Positions 49,773 through 59,395 of a stretch of 64,000 nucleotides of DNA are shown piece after piece. The notes under the pieces are model-generated. The model did no database searches. It worked only from the letters and a program-made list of their open reading frames with translations, and was not told where the DNA came from. Each line of letters starts with the position of its first letter. Within the stretch, counting starts at the first letter, position 1. The position numbers were made by a program, and so were the translations under genes. The stretch is from JACCTU01 sp963700495 (GTDB lineage Bacteria; Actinomycetota; Thermoleophilia; Gaiellales; Gaiellaceae): NCBI GenBank assembly GCA_963700495.1, contig CAVOXT010000003.1, positions 310,001-374,000 on the forward strand, given 5' to 3'.

Positions 49773-51954
49773 GTTCTGGTGAGCAGTTGCCGGAGCGGCT
49801 TGCCCTTCGACCTCGAGGTGCGGAATCCACTCGAGCCAGCTCGGCAGGTACCAGTTCCGTTCGCCGAGCAACGCCATCAGGCTCGGCAGCAGCACCGAGC
49901 GGATGATCGTGGCGTCGATGAGGAGCGAGACCGCGACGCCGAAGCCCATCTGCTGGAACATCACGAGGTCTCCGCGTGCGAACCCGGCGAAGACCGCGAC
50001 GATGATCAGCGCCGCGCCGGTGATGATCCGAGCCGTCGACGCGACGCCCCAGCGAACGGCGTCGCGGGTGTCGTGCCCGCCGTCGTACCGTTCGCGGATC
50101 CGGCTGAGCAGGAACACCTGGTAGTCCATCGAGAGTCCGAACAGCACGGAGAAGAGGAAGAGCGGCACCCACGCCTCGATCACGTCGAGCTGCGTGAAGC
50201 CGAGCAGTCCGGCCCCGACGCCGTGCTGGAACACGAGCACGAGGAGGCCGTAGGCAGCACCGACCGAGAGCAGGTTGAGCGCGATTGCGGTGAGCGCGAC
50301 GACCACCGACCGGAACGCGACGGTCAGCAGCACGAACGACAAGCCGAGCACGAACGCGAACACGATCGGCGCCGGGTCGGTGACGCCGTCGAAGTAGTCG
50401 ATGTTCTCGGCCGACGTTCCACCGACGAGCGGGTCGGCGTCGGTTCCGGCATAGGCCTCCGGGACGAGCCGCTCCCTGAGGTCGCGCACCGCGCTGACCG
50501 CCTGGTCGCCTGCCGGGTCACCGCGAACCGGCACCGACGAGGTCGTCGACGCCGCCTGTGCCGGGGCGGATCTCGCCTGGTCCGAAGCGAGGATCGCCGG
50601 CAAGTTGGTTGCGCAGGCGCTCGGTCGCAGCCTGCACCTCGCCTGTGGAGTTGACGACGACGATGTGGACGGGGTCCGTCGCCGCAGCGGGGAAGGAGCG
50701 CTGAAGCGCGAGGTAGCCCCGCTTCGACGCGGCGCTGTCCGGGAACGTGCTCACCCCCGCGCTGCCGATCGAGATCCCGAGCGCCGGCACGGCGAGCGCG
50801 AGCAGGAACACGGTTGCGAGCGCCGCGCTCCAGCCGGGGCGCCGCAGGACCCGATCGACGATCGCGCTCCAGAACCGGCCTTCCGGGTTCTCGCGCTCGA
50901 GCGACCGCCCCGCCGAAGAACGGCAGTCGCAGCGCGTCGACCCGGTCGCTGCAGGAGCCCGAGCAGCGCCGGCAGGAGCGTCAACGCGGCCAGAACCGAC
51001 GTGATCCCGACGAGGATCGCGCCGGCCGCGAGGCTGCGGAAGATCGTCGACGGGACGATCAGCAACCCGAACATGGCGACGACGAATGCGGAGCCGCTGA
51101 ACAGCACAGCACGGCTCGCCGTCGCTCCGGACGCCGAGATCGCGGCGTGCGGCCCGAGGTCGCGCCCGCGCTCTTCGCGGTAGCGGGAGATCACGAACAG
51201 CGAGTAGTCGATTCCGAGGGCGAGTCCCATGCCCACGAGCATGTTCGTCGTGAAGATCGAGAGCTCGAAGAACCGCGTGACCATCGCGACGAGGCCCATC
51301 GCGGAGATGATCGACACGATCGCCATCAGCAGCGGCACCAGGCCCGCGACGACGGTCCCGAAGACGAGTAGGAGGATGATCAGCGCGGCCGGCAGGCCGA
51401 ACTTCAACTCACCGTTCTGGAGGTCGCTCTCCGAGAGCTTGTTGGAGTCGTGGTCCCGGGTCTCGCTGCCGGTGATCCCGACCTCGAAGTCCGGGTCAGC
51501 GTCCGCCTGCTCGACGGCGGCGATGACGTCGGGAGCCAGGTCCTCGCTCTGGATGAAGATCGGGATCAGCGTCGCGTGGCGGTCCGCCGAGACGAGCGAC
51601 GGGTCGTTGGTTCCGTAGTACGTGCTCGCGCTGACGATCGCGCGCGTGTCCCGGCCGGCCCGGTCGAGGCGCCTCGACGAAGCTGCGGAAGCGGTCGTCT
51701 CCGACGGTGTAGCGAGTCGAGCGGACGATCACGACGTCGGTCACGACCCGGTTCGGGTCCGGCGGGAACGCCTGGAAGCGGCGCTCGTCCGCGCGCTCGG
51801 ACTCCGGGTTGTTCGTTCCCGACGCCTCCGTGCTCAGCCCGGTGAAGACGACCCCGAGCGCCGCGACCGAGGCGACCAGGATGACCACCCAGGCCGCGAT
51901 CGTCCGCCCGGCATGGGCGGCACAGGCGTGCGCGATCCGTTCCGTGATGCCCAT
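49767..51954 (-). CDS. MMPL/RND-family transporter, four frame breaks
   Basis: ATG 51954 starts GITERIAHACAAHAGRTIAAWVVILVASVAALGVVF. Extra bases near 51671, 50942, 50910 and about 50550 break the frame; removing all four gives exactly 728 codons. Two sets of membrane helices are visible (LKFGLPAALIILLLVFGTVV...; PIVFAFVLGLSFVLLTVAFR...), each with an SSD-like GxDYxxF motif (LGIDYSLFVISRYREE; LSMDYQVFLLSRIRERYDGG). Such transporters export lipids or drugs. It overlaps the epimerase stop by one base. Confidence 0.75.
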
Positions 51955-52833
51955 TACGCCGCCCGGCGAAGCTGCTCGTCGAGCGCCACGAGCGGGAGCT
52001 TGAACGTCTCGGCGGCGTCGTCGTTCGTGACGACGTTGTCGCCGGCCTCGAGCATCTTCAGCAGGTCGCGCGTGAGCGGGATGTCTCCGGGCAGCCGCTC
52101 GGTGACGAGCGCGTTCGCCCGCATGAAGGCCATGGGCATGTGCACGGTCGGCCGGCTGATCCCGAGAGCGCGCTTGAGCCGGCTCCAGAACTCGTTCCAG
52201 GTCACCGCCTCGGGTCCGCCCACCTCGAACGTGCGGTTCGTTGCTTCCGGTTCGTCGAGCGCGCGCGCGAAGTACGCACCCACGTCGTCGACCCAGATCG
52301 GCTGGATTCGCTGCGTGCCGGGACCGACGATCGGGGTGACGGGCGCTCGCTTCGCGAGCCGGCGGAACGTCGGAAGGATGCCGCCGTCGGCGCCGAAGAC
52401 GAAGCTCGGTCGGAAGACGACGTGGTCGAGCCCCGACTCGCGCAGCATCCGCTCCTGCTCCCATTTCGCGCCGTAGTAGGGCACCAGGTCCTTCGTCTCG
52501 TCGCTCGTTCCGAGCGCGCTCATCAGCACGAACCGCGAGGCGCCGGCCTCCTGCGCGGCGGTGATCAGGTCGCGCGTGCCGTCGACCATGATCCGCCGGA
52601 ACGCCTCGGGCTTCCCCTGGCGGATCGCGACGAGGTGGACGACCGCTTCGACGCCTTCAGCGGCGGTTCGCAGGCTGGCCGGGTCGGTCATGTCCCCTTG
52701 GACGAGCTCGGCGCCTTCGATGTCCGATCCGCTGGAGTGGACGAGCGCACGGACGTCGTGGCCCGCGCTCGGCGATCGCGCGGACGACTGCCGGCCCGAC
52801 GAAGCCCGTGCCCCCGGTGACGAGAACCTTCAC
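51954..52833 (-). CDS. NAD(P)-binding epimerase (complex I NDUFA9-like), one frame break
   Basis: GTG 52833 starts KVLVTGGTGFVGPAVVRAIAER. One extra base near 52763 separates this from GHDVRALVHSSGSDIEGAELVQGDMTDP; the corrected protein has 292 residues. Motifs VEAVVHLVAIRQG and YYGAKWEQERML (the YxxxK position) fit atypical SDRs of the NDUFA9/NmrA type. The start overlaps the dcd stop by 4 nt. Substrate unknown. Confidence 0.75.
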
Positions 52834-53486
52834 GACTCGATGGTCTCGAAGTTTCCTCGAGCTCCGCCGCCTTCGGCGTCGGCCTCGTCGGGACTTTGCG
52901 GCTGCGAAGAGGCAGGTGGCTCAGCCGCAAAGTTCTTCCAGTACCGCGACGGCGTCGGGCCGCGCTGCCCCTGGTACTTCGAGCCGAGCTTGTCGGCGCC
53001 GTACGGCGTGTCCGCGGGCTCGGTCAGCTGGACGAACGAGATCTGCCCGATCTTCATCTCGTAGTAGATCGTGATCGGGAGGTTGGCCACGTTCGAGAGC
53101 TCGAGCGTGACGTGCCCGTCCCAGCCGGGGTCGATGAAGCCGGCGGTCGAGTGGATCAGCAGTCCGAGGCGCCCCAGTGAGCTCTTGCCCTCGAGGCGCG
53201 CGACGAGGTCGTCCGGCAGCTTGATCCGCTCGAGCGTCGAGCCGAGCACGAACTCGCCCGGGTGGAGGATGAACGGCGTGTCGCCCTCGATCTCGACGAG
53301 CTCGGTCAGCTCCTCCTGGGGCTGGCGCACGTCGATGTAGGGGTACCGGGCGTTGTGAAAAACCCGGAAATAGCGATCGACGCGGACGTCGACGCTCGAG
53401 GGTTGGAGGAGGCTTTCGTCGTAGGGATCGATCTCGATCCGGCCCTCGCGGAGGAACCGTGAGATCGTCCGGTCGGAGAGGACCAC
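52830..53486 (-). CDS. dcd: dCTP deaminase
   Basis: The 218-residue protein shows LLQPSSVDVRVDRYFRVF, HPGEFVLGSTLE, KSSLGRLGLLIHSTAGFIDPGWDGHVTLELSN and the catalytic Glu region typical of Dcd, which converts dCTP to dUTP or, in bifunctional forms, to dUMP. Length exceeds the usual ~190 by a Ser/Pro/Glu-rich C-terminal tail (PPASSQPQSPDEADAEGGG). It heads the dcd-epimerase-MMPL transcript. GTG start. Confidence 0.95.
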   Translation of the reverse strand: MVLSDRTISRFLREGRIEIDPYDESLLQPSSVDVRVDRYFRVFHNARYPYIDVRQPQEELTELVEIEGDTPFILHPGEFVLGSTLERIKLPDDLVARLEGKSSLGRLGLLIHSTAGFIDPGWDGHVTLELSNVANLPITIYYEMKIGQISFVQLTEPADTPYGADKLGSKYQGQRGPTPSRYWKNFAAEPPASSQPQSPDEADAEGGGARGNFETIES

Positions 53487-53522
53487 GGGGCGATTCTAGG
53501 CGGCGCGTCCAGTAGCGGGACC

Positions 53523-53538
53523 TGCCCCTGAGGGGGCA
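53523..53538. promoter_or_regulatory. Small inverted repeat in a divergent promoter gap
   Basis: TGCCCC-TGAG-GGGGCA lies between the divergent starts of dcd and the TIM-barrel gene. It may be an operator or a chance GC stem. No convincing -35/-10 pair can be read beside it. Confidence 0.3.
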
Positions 53539-53552
53539 TACTCCCCGGTCCT

Positions 53553-54749
53553 GTGGTCCTCCAGCCTGTCGATCGCAACGTTCACTACCGTGAGCGGCGC
53601 CGAAAGCAGCGCCGACGGAGGCGAATTCGCCGGGCGATCCTGACGGTCATGCTCGTGCTGCTCGCAGCCGCGGTCGCCTACGCAGCACGGGTGACTCGTG
53701 CCGAGCGGGAGGCCGCGACGCAGCCCGAGCGCGCGGCGCAGATCGTGAGCCGCGCGCCGCAGGTCGCGAAGCCGCTCCAGCCGCCGAAGACGATCCGCGG
53801 CATCCACGTCACGATGGGGCTCGCGTCGATCCCGGGCAAGATCGACGAGTACCTGCGGCTCTCGGGACTGAACGCGATCGAGCTGGACGTCAAGGACGAG
53901 AACGGCGACGTTGGGTTCATCCCCTCGTCGGTGCCGCTGGCTCAGCAGATCGGAGCGGCGAAGCCGTACTACAAGCCGAGGGAGATCGCCAAGAAGGTTC
54001 ACGCCAAGGGCATGTACCTGATCGGCCGCGTTGTCGTGATGGAGGATCCCGCGCTCTCGGCGAAGCGACCGGACCTTGCGATCCTCAACCGCGGCGGTGG
54101 GCGCTGGCTCAACAATGCGGGTCTCGGCTGGTCGAACCCCTACGACAAGCGGGTCTGGGACTACAACGTCGACGTGGCCGTCGCAGCGGCTCGGACGGGG
54201 TTCGACGAGATCCAGTTCGACTACGTCCGCTTCCCGAGCGACGGCGACATGAGCGCCGCCGTCTTCCCCCGCAAGACGTCGACGCCGCCCGGCTGGGTGA
54301 TCGCCGAGTTCATCCACTACGCGTCGAAGCGGCTGAAGCCGCTGGGCGTTCGGGTCTCCGCGGACGTCTTCGGGCTGTCCGCCACCCGCGATCTTGGCAT
54401 CGGCCAGATCCCCAGGCGCGTCGGCAGGTATCTCGATGCGATCTACCCGATGGTCTATCCCTCGCACTTCGGCTCCGGGGAGTACAACCTCGACGATCCG
54501 AACGACAACCCGGGCGCGACGGTCGCCTACGCGCTCCGCGACTTCAACAAGGAGCTCGCAGCGACGAAGGGCGTTCGGATAATCCCGTGGCTGCAGGACT
54601 TCTCCTGGGGGCGGACGTACACGATCGCAGACGTCCAGGCGCAGATCGACTCCGCCCGTCGCGCGAAGACGGGCGGCTACCTGCTCTGGAACGCCGCGGG
54701 GATCTACACCCCGGGCGCACTCGAACCCGCCCGCTGGCGCGGGTACTAG
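53553..54749 (+). CDS. Membrane-anchored TIM-barrel protein (DUF4015-like glycoside hydrolase)
   Basis: The 398-residue protein has a very basic cytoplasmic start (RERRRKQRRRRRIRR), one membrane helix (AILTVMLVLLAAAVAYAA) and an outer barrel: IRGIHVTMGLASIPGKIDEYLRLSGLNAIELDVKDENGDVGF, DEIQFDYVRFPSDG and GYLLWNAAGIY. This matches the putative glycoside hydrolase family DUF4015. The candidate acid residues are in ELDVKDE and QFDYVRFP. Substrate unknown. GTG start. Confidence 0.85.
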   Translation: MVLQPVDRNVHYRERRRKQRRRRRIRRAILTVMLVLLAAAVAYAARVTRAEREAATQPERAAQIVSRAPQVAKPLQPPKTIRGIHVTMGLASIPGKIDEYLRLSGLNAIELDVKDENGDVGFIPSSVPLAQQIGAAKPYYKPREIAKKVHAKGMYLIGRVVVMEDPALSAKRPDLAILNRGGGRWLNNAGLGWSNPYDKRVWDYNVDVAVAAARTGFDEIQFDYVRFPSDGDMSAAVFPRKTSTPPGWVIAEFIHYASKRLKPLGVRVSADVFGLSATRDLGIGQIPRRVGRYLDAIYPMVYPSHFGSGEYNLDDPNDNPGATVAYALRDFNKELAATKGVRIIPWLQDFSWGRTYTIADVQAQIDSARRAKTGGYLLWNAAGIYTPGALEPARWRGY

Positions 54750-54757
54750 CGCCGCCG

Positions 54758-54791
54758 GGTAGAGATCCGGGGTCGGTAGAGATCCGGGGTC
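54758..54791. repeat. 17-bp tandem direct repeat, two copies
   Basis: GGTAGAGATCCGGGGTC occurs at 54758-54774 and again immediately at 54775-54791. The second copy runs into the first GGGGTCTGACCCC palindrome. Confidence 0.9.
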
Positions 54792-54898
54792 TGACCCCGT
54801 TCCGGACCAAGCTGTCGCTGACTCTCCACAGCCTTGGCTCAAGGCTCCGGCTCGCTGCGAGAGCGGCTGTGGGTCCTTTGTTACAGGGGTCTGACCCC
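54786..54898. repeat. REP/MITE-like element bounded by identical palindromes
   Basis: GGGGTCTGACCCC occurs at 54786-54798 and 54886-54898, exactly 100 bases apart. Between them CCACAGCC (54826-54833) pairs with GGCTGTGG (54865-54872), and further GAGCC/GGCTC stems are possible. The 210-base gap between the TIM-barrel gene and gabT has no coding content. The layout suggests a non-autonomous repetitive element. No transposase gene is nearby. Confidence 0.6.
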
Positions 54899-54960
54899 GG
54901 AAGTTGAGAACCGCTTATGCAGCTATTCAGCGCGGCCGGGCGCTCCGCTAGGGTCAGGGC

Positions 54961-56313
54961 ATGGCGCTGACGAAGTCGATCGAGCTCCGGACGGAGATTC
55001 CGGGCCCTCGCTCGCGGGCGATTCTCGAGCGCAAGGACAGGGTGGTCGCGAGCCCGCTCTCGATCTTCCTACCCGTCGTCGTCGCCGAGGGCCGCGGCGC
55101 GACGCTCACCGACGTCGACGGCAACACCTTCATCGACTTCACCGGCGGAGTCGGCTGCCTCAACGTGGGCCACGCGCACCCGAAGGTCGTCGAAGCTGCG
55201 CAGGAGCAGCTGGCGAAGTTCGCCCACACCGACTTCACGATCGTCCCGTACGAGGTCTACGTGACGCTCGCGGAGCGCCTGATCGCGCTCTCGCCGTTCA
55301 CCGGCCCCGCGAAGGCGGCGTTCTTCAACGCCGGCACCGAAGCGGTCGAGAACGCGGTCAAGTTTGCGCGCTCGTACACGAAGCGCCCGGCGGTGGTCGT
55401 CTTCGAAGGCGCGTTCCACGGCCGGACGATGCTCTCGATGACGATGACCTCGAAGACGCACCCATACAAGGCGGGCCTGGGGCCCTTCGCGCCCGAGGTC
55501 TACCGCGTTCCGTTCGCGCAGGACTACCGCGGGCCCGACACGCGCACGGCGCTCGCGGCGCTCGAGCGCGCGCTCCTCACGCAGGTCGCGGCCGAGCAGG
55601 TCGCTGCGATCGTGGTCGAACCGGTGCAGGGCGAAGGCGGCTTCGTCGTCGCCCCGCGCGACTTCATGGCCGGAATCCGCCGCGTCTGCGACGAGCACGG
55701 GATCGTGATGGTGGTAGACGAGGTGCAGACCGGGTTCGGCCGCACGGGGCGGATGTTCGCGATCGAGCACTACGGAATCGAGCCCGACCTGATCACGATC
55801 GCGAAGTCGATCGCAGGCGGGCTCCCGCTCTCAGGCGTGCTCGGGAAGGCCGCGATCATGGACTCGCCGGCCGACTCGGCGATCGGCGGCACCTACGTCG
55901 GCAACCCCGTGGCGCAGGCCGCCGCGCTCGCTGTCCTCGACGTGTTCGAGGAAGAGAACCTCGTCGAGCGCGCGCAGCAGATCGGCGAGCGGATCCGGGA
56001 GCGGATGATCTCGTGGCGGGAGCGCTTCGAGCACATCGGCGACGTTCGAGGTCTGGGCGCGATGCTCGCGATGGAGTTCGTCAAGGACCTCGACACGAAG
56101 GAGCCGCACCCGGAGCTGGCGACGGCGGTCATCGAGGCCGCTGCCGAGCGCGGGCTGCTCCTGCTCAAGTCGGGGATCTACTCGAACTGCATCCGCGTGC
56201 TCTGCCCGCTCGTCCTGGCCGACGCCGAGCTCGACGAGGCGCTCGACGTCTGGGAGGACGCGCTCGAGCACGCCCACCCGCCGGTCGTCCACGGCGAAGC
56301 CTCGACTACCTGA
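54961..56313 (+). CDS. gabT: 4-aminobutyrate/class III aminotransferase
   Basis: The 450-residue PLP enzyme has FNAGTEAVENAVKFARSYTKRPAVVVFEGAFHGRT, the Asp of VVDEVQTGFGRTG, and the PLP lysine K282 (LITIAKSIAGGLPLSGV). The closest group is GabT (4-aminobutyrate to succinate semialdehyde), but related omega-aminotransferases share these motifs. No gabD is adjacent. ATG start. Confidence 0.88.
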   Translation: MALTKSIELRTEIPGPRSRAILERKDRVVASPLSIFLPVVVAEGRGATLTDVDGNTFIDFTGGVGCLNVGHAHPKVVEAAQEQLAKFAHTDFTIVPYEVYVTLAERLIALSPFTGPAKAAFFNAGTEAVENAVKFARSYTKRPAVVVFEGAFHGRTMLSMTMTSKTHPYKAGLGPFAPEVYRVPFAQDYRGPDTRTALAALERALLTQVAAEQVAAIVVEPVQGEGGFVVAPRDFMAGIRRVCDEHGIVMVVDEVQTGFGRTGRMFAIEHYGIEPDLITIAKSIAGGLPLSGVLGKAAIMDSPADSAIGGTYVGNPVAQAAALAVLDVFEEENLVERAQQIGERIRERMISWRERFEHIGDVRGLGAMLAMEFVKDLDTKEPHPELATAVIEAAAERGLLLLKSGIYSNCIRVLCPLVLADAELDEALDVWEDALEHAHPPVVHGEASTT

Positions 56314-56341
56314 CGCACCGGCCCTGCGAGAGAATCCTTCC

Positions 56342-59300
56342 GTGGAGCGGAAGGTGGCCACCGTGCTCTTCGCCGACCTCGTCGGCTCGACGCAGCTGAG
56401 CGAGAGCGATGCAGAGCGGATGAGGCTCCTGCTCGACCGGTTCTTCGCGGCGATGGCGGAGGAGGTCGAGCGCGTAGGGGGGACGGTCGAGAAGTTCGCG
56501 GGCGACGCCGTGATGGCGGCCTTCGGCGCCCCGGACGCGCTGGAGGACCACGCGGATCGTGCGCTGCATGCCGCGCTCGCGATGCAGAGCCGGCTCGGCG
56601 AGCTTGATCCGGCGCTGGAGCTCCGGGTGGGGGTCAACACGGGCGAGGTCGTCGTCGACGCGACCGCGCACAGCTCGTTCGTGACCGGAGATGCCGTGAA
56701 CGTCTGCGCGCGCCTGGAACAGAACGCCGAGCCCGGCCAGATCCTCGTCGGCGAGCGCACGGCGCAGGCCGCGCGCGGCGCGTTCGAGTTCGGCGAGCCG
56801 CGGGCCGTCGATGCGAAAGGGAAGACTGAGCCGGTCGCGTGCCGCGCGCTCCTGGGTGCGTTGGCGAGGTCGCGACCCCGCGGCAAGCTCGAGCGCCCGT
56901 TCGTCGGGCGTGCACGCGAGTTCGACGCGGTCCGCAGCTCGTACACGCGCGCGGTCGACACCGGCGAGCCGCAGCTCGCCCTGGTGCTCGGCGAAGCAGG
57001 CGTCGGCAAGAGCCGGCTGGCCCGCGAGCTGTGGAGGTGGCTCGCGGAACGCCCGGAGCGTCCGCTGCTCCGCGTCGGCCGGTGCCTCTCCTACGGATCG
57101 GCGACGACGTACTGGCCGGTGCGGGAGGTCCTCCAGGAGCACCTGGACCTGCCCGACGCGGCGACGCGCGAGGAGCTCCTCGCGCGTCTCGGGAACCGCG
57201 CGATCCTGGGGCTCGCGCTCGGGCTCGACGTCGGGGGCGACCTACACCCTCTGGCCGCGCGCGACCGCTTCTGGGACGCCTGGATCGACCTGCTCGGCGA
57301 GGCGGCCGCCGAAGCCCCGGTCGCGGTGCTAGTGGAGGACGTGCACTGGGCCGAGGATCCGCTGCTCGAGCTGCTCGAGCGGACGGTCCGCAGCGTGCGC
57401 GGCCCGCTTCTCGTTGTCGCAACCTCGCGTCCCGAGCTCCGTTGGAGCGGCGGCCGCCACAACGTGATCGCGATCGAGCTCGAGCCGCTGCCGCGCGACG
57501 CGGCCGCCCGGCTCGTGGCGGACTTCCCCGAGGGCGTGCGGGAGTTCCTGATCGACCGCTCGGAAGGCAACCCCTTCTTCGTCGAGGAGCTGACCGAGTC
57601 GCTGATCGACAGCGGAAGGCTGACGAAGCGCGAAGGGCGCTGGCAGGCGACGGACCTGCCGGAGCGGCTGTCGATGCCCGACTCGGTGCGGGGCGTCCTC
57701 GCGGCGCGGATCGACCTCCTTCCGGTACGCGAGAAGCGCGCACTGCAGGCTGCGTCCGTGATCGGCCGCGTCTTCTGGGAACAGCCGGTGCGCGTGCTGA
57801 TCGACGACGATGCCGACTTCGCCCTGCTCGAGGAGCGCGACTTCATCAGGCGCCGAGAAGGCTCCCGGCTCGAGGGCGACCGCGAGCACTCGGTCAAGCA
57901 CGCGCTGACTCGGGAGGCTGCCTATGCCGGCATCCCGAAGGCCGATCGCGCACGGCTCCACGCCGCGTTCGCCGAGTGGATGGAGGAGCGCGCCGGGGAC
58001 CGCGACGAACTCGCCTCGCTTCTCGCCCACCACTACGCGGAAGCCGCCCGGCCCGAGGACGCGGACATCGCGTGGGTCGGGAAACCCGAGGAGCTCGCGC
58101 ACGTGCGCTCGAAGGCGCTCGAGTGGCTGCGCAGGGCGGCCGCGCTCGCGATGCAGCGCTACGAGCTCGCAGATGCGCTCTCGCTGCTCGACCGGGCGCT
58201 GCCGCTCGCGGAGACCCGGGCGGACCGGGCCGCCGTCAACAGGGCCATTGGTCGCGCGAACGCGCTCAACTTCGCGGGAGAGCCGTTCTGGGTCGCGATG
58301 CAGGCGGCGATCGCGGAGACCGACGACGATCAGGTGCGGAGCGAGCTCTATGCCGAGATCGCGTTCGAGTCGGCGGTGCGGTCGGGGATCTGGCAGGAGA
58401 TGCCGCGGCGGGAGACCGTCGACGACTGGGTCGATCGCGCCCTCGTAGGAGCCCCGCCCGACAGCCGCGCGCGGGCGATGGCGCTGATCGCGCGGGCGCG
58501 CTGGGACCCGTCGGCCGGAGCGCAGGCCGCGATCGAGGCGTCCCGCATCGCCGCGCTGCTCGGCGACGCGGAGCTTCGCTCCGCGGCCTGGGACTCACGC
58601 GGGATCGTCTCCTTCGTCGCGGGAGAGTTCGACCACGGCCGGGCCTGGGCCGAGCGCCGGTTCGAGCTGCTCGACGAGATCTCCGACCCGGACCTGCGCG
58701 CCGACATCCACTCGGCGCCGATCTCCGGCTGCATCTGGAGTGGCCGCTTCGGCGAGGCGCGCCGGCTCGCGAGAGCTCACGAAGAGATCGTGTCGACGCT
58801 GACGCCGCATCACCGTCTGCACGGCGTCGCGATCGAGGTGGAGGTCGAGGAGCTGCTCGGGCGCTGGGACCTCGTGCGGTCAGCGCGGGACCGGGCGGAG
58901 CTGGCCGTCGACGCGAACCTCGAAACCCCGTGCGTCCGGAATCCCCGCGTGCTGCTCGTCTCCGCGGTCGCGAACGAGCACGCGGGTGACAGCGCCGCCG
59001 CGAGCGCCCTCGAGGAGCGCGCGCTCGAGCTCTGGATGGAGGGCTACGGGCACACGCTCGACACACCGCGGATTCGGCTCGCGCTCGCGCGCGATGACCT
59101 CGACGAAGTCGCGCGACTGCTCTCGCTGCCGGACACCCGTCACGGCTGGCATCGCGGCTGGTTCGTGTTCGCGAACGTCGCCGCGCGGCTCGACGCGCTC
59201 GCTGCGCTCGGGCTGCGCGAGGACGTCGAGCTCGAGGCCTCACCGTATGCCCGGCGGCACAGCTACCTTCGGCCGTTCGCGCTCCGCGCCCTCGGCCGGG

Positions 59301-59395
59301 TGCGTGGCGACGACGCGCTCATACGCGACGCTCTGGCCGACTTCGAGTCGCTCGGGCTCGACTGGTACGCGGCCGAGACCCGCGGGTACCTCTAG
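56342..59395 (+). CDS. Class III cyclase-AAA ATPase-TPR regulatory protein
   Basis: The 1017-residue protein has an N-terminal class III nucleotidyl cyclase domain (residues 4-170). The metal aspartates are D12 (FADLVGST) and D55 (KFAGDAVMAAFG). A STAND-like ATPase follows with Walker A GEAGVGKSR (K223) and Walker B VAVLVEDVHWAED, then about 500 residues of TPR-like helices. Such proteins are thought to couple ligand sensing to cAMP production or ATPase switching. It starts with GTG 28 bases after gabT. Confidence 0.9.
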   Translation: MERKVATVLFADLVGSTQLSESDAERMRLLLDRFFAAMAEEVERVGGTVEKFAGDAVMAAFGAPDALEDHADRALHAALAMQSRLGELDPALELRVGVNTGEVVVDATAHSSFVTGDAVNVCARLEQNAEPGQILVGERTAQAARGAFEFGEPRAVDAKGKTEPVACRALLGALARSRPRGKLERPFVGRAREFDAVRSSYTRAVDTGEPQLALVLGEAGVGKSRLARELWRWLAERPERPLLRVGRCLSYGSATTYWPVREVLQEHLDLPDAATREELLARLGNRAILGLALGLDVGGDLHPLAARDRFWDAWIDLLGEAAAEAPVAVLVEDVHWAEDPLLELLERTVRSVRGPLLVVATSRPELRWSGGRHNVIAIELEPLPRDAAARLVADFPEGVREFLIDRSEGNPFFVEELTESLIDSGRLTKREGRWQATDLPERLSMPDSVRGVLAARIDLLPVREKRALQAASVIGRVFWEQPVRVLIDDDADFALLEERDFIRRREGSRLEGDREHSVKHALTREAAYAGIPKADRARLHAAFAEWMEERAGDRDELASLLAHHYAEAARPEDADIAWVGKPEELAHVRSKALEWLRRAAALAMQRYELADALSLLDRALPLAETRADRAAVNRAIGRANALNFAGEPFWVAMQAAIAETDDDQVRSELYAEIAFESAVRSGIWQEMPRRETVDDWVDRALVGAPPDSRARAMALIARARWDPSAGAQAAIEASRIAALLGDAELRSAAWDSRGIVSFVAGEFDHGRAWAERRFELLDEISDPDLRADIHSAPISGCIWSGRFGEARRLARAHEEIVSTLTPHHRLHGVAIEVEVEELLGRWDLVRSARDRAELAVDANLETPCVRNPRVLLVSAVANEHAGDSAAASALEERALELWMEGYGHTLDTPRIRLALARDDLDEVARLLSLPDTRHGWHRGWFVFANVAARLDALAALGLREDVELEASPYARRHSYLRPFALRALGRVRGDDALIRDALADFESLGLDWYAAETRGYL

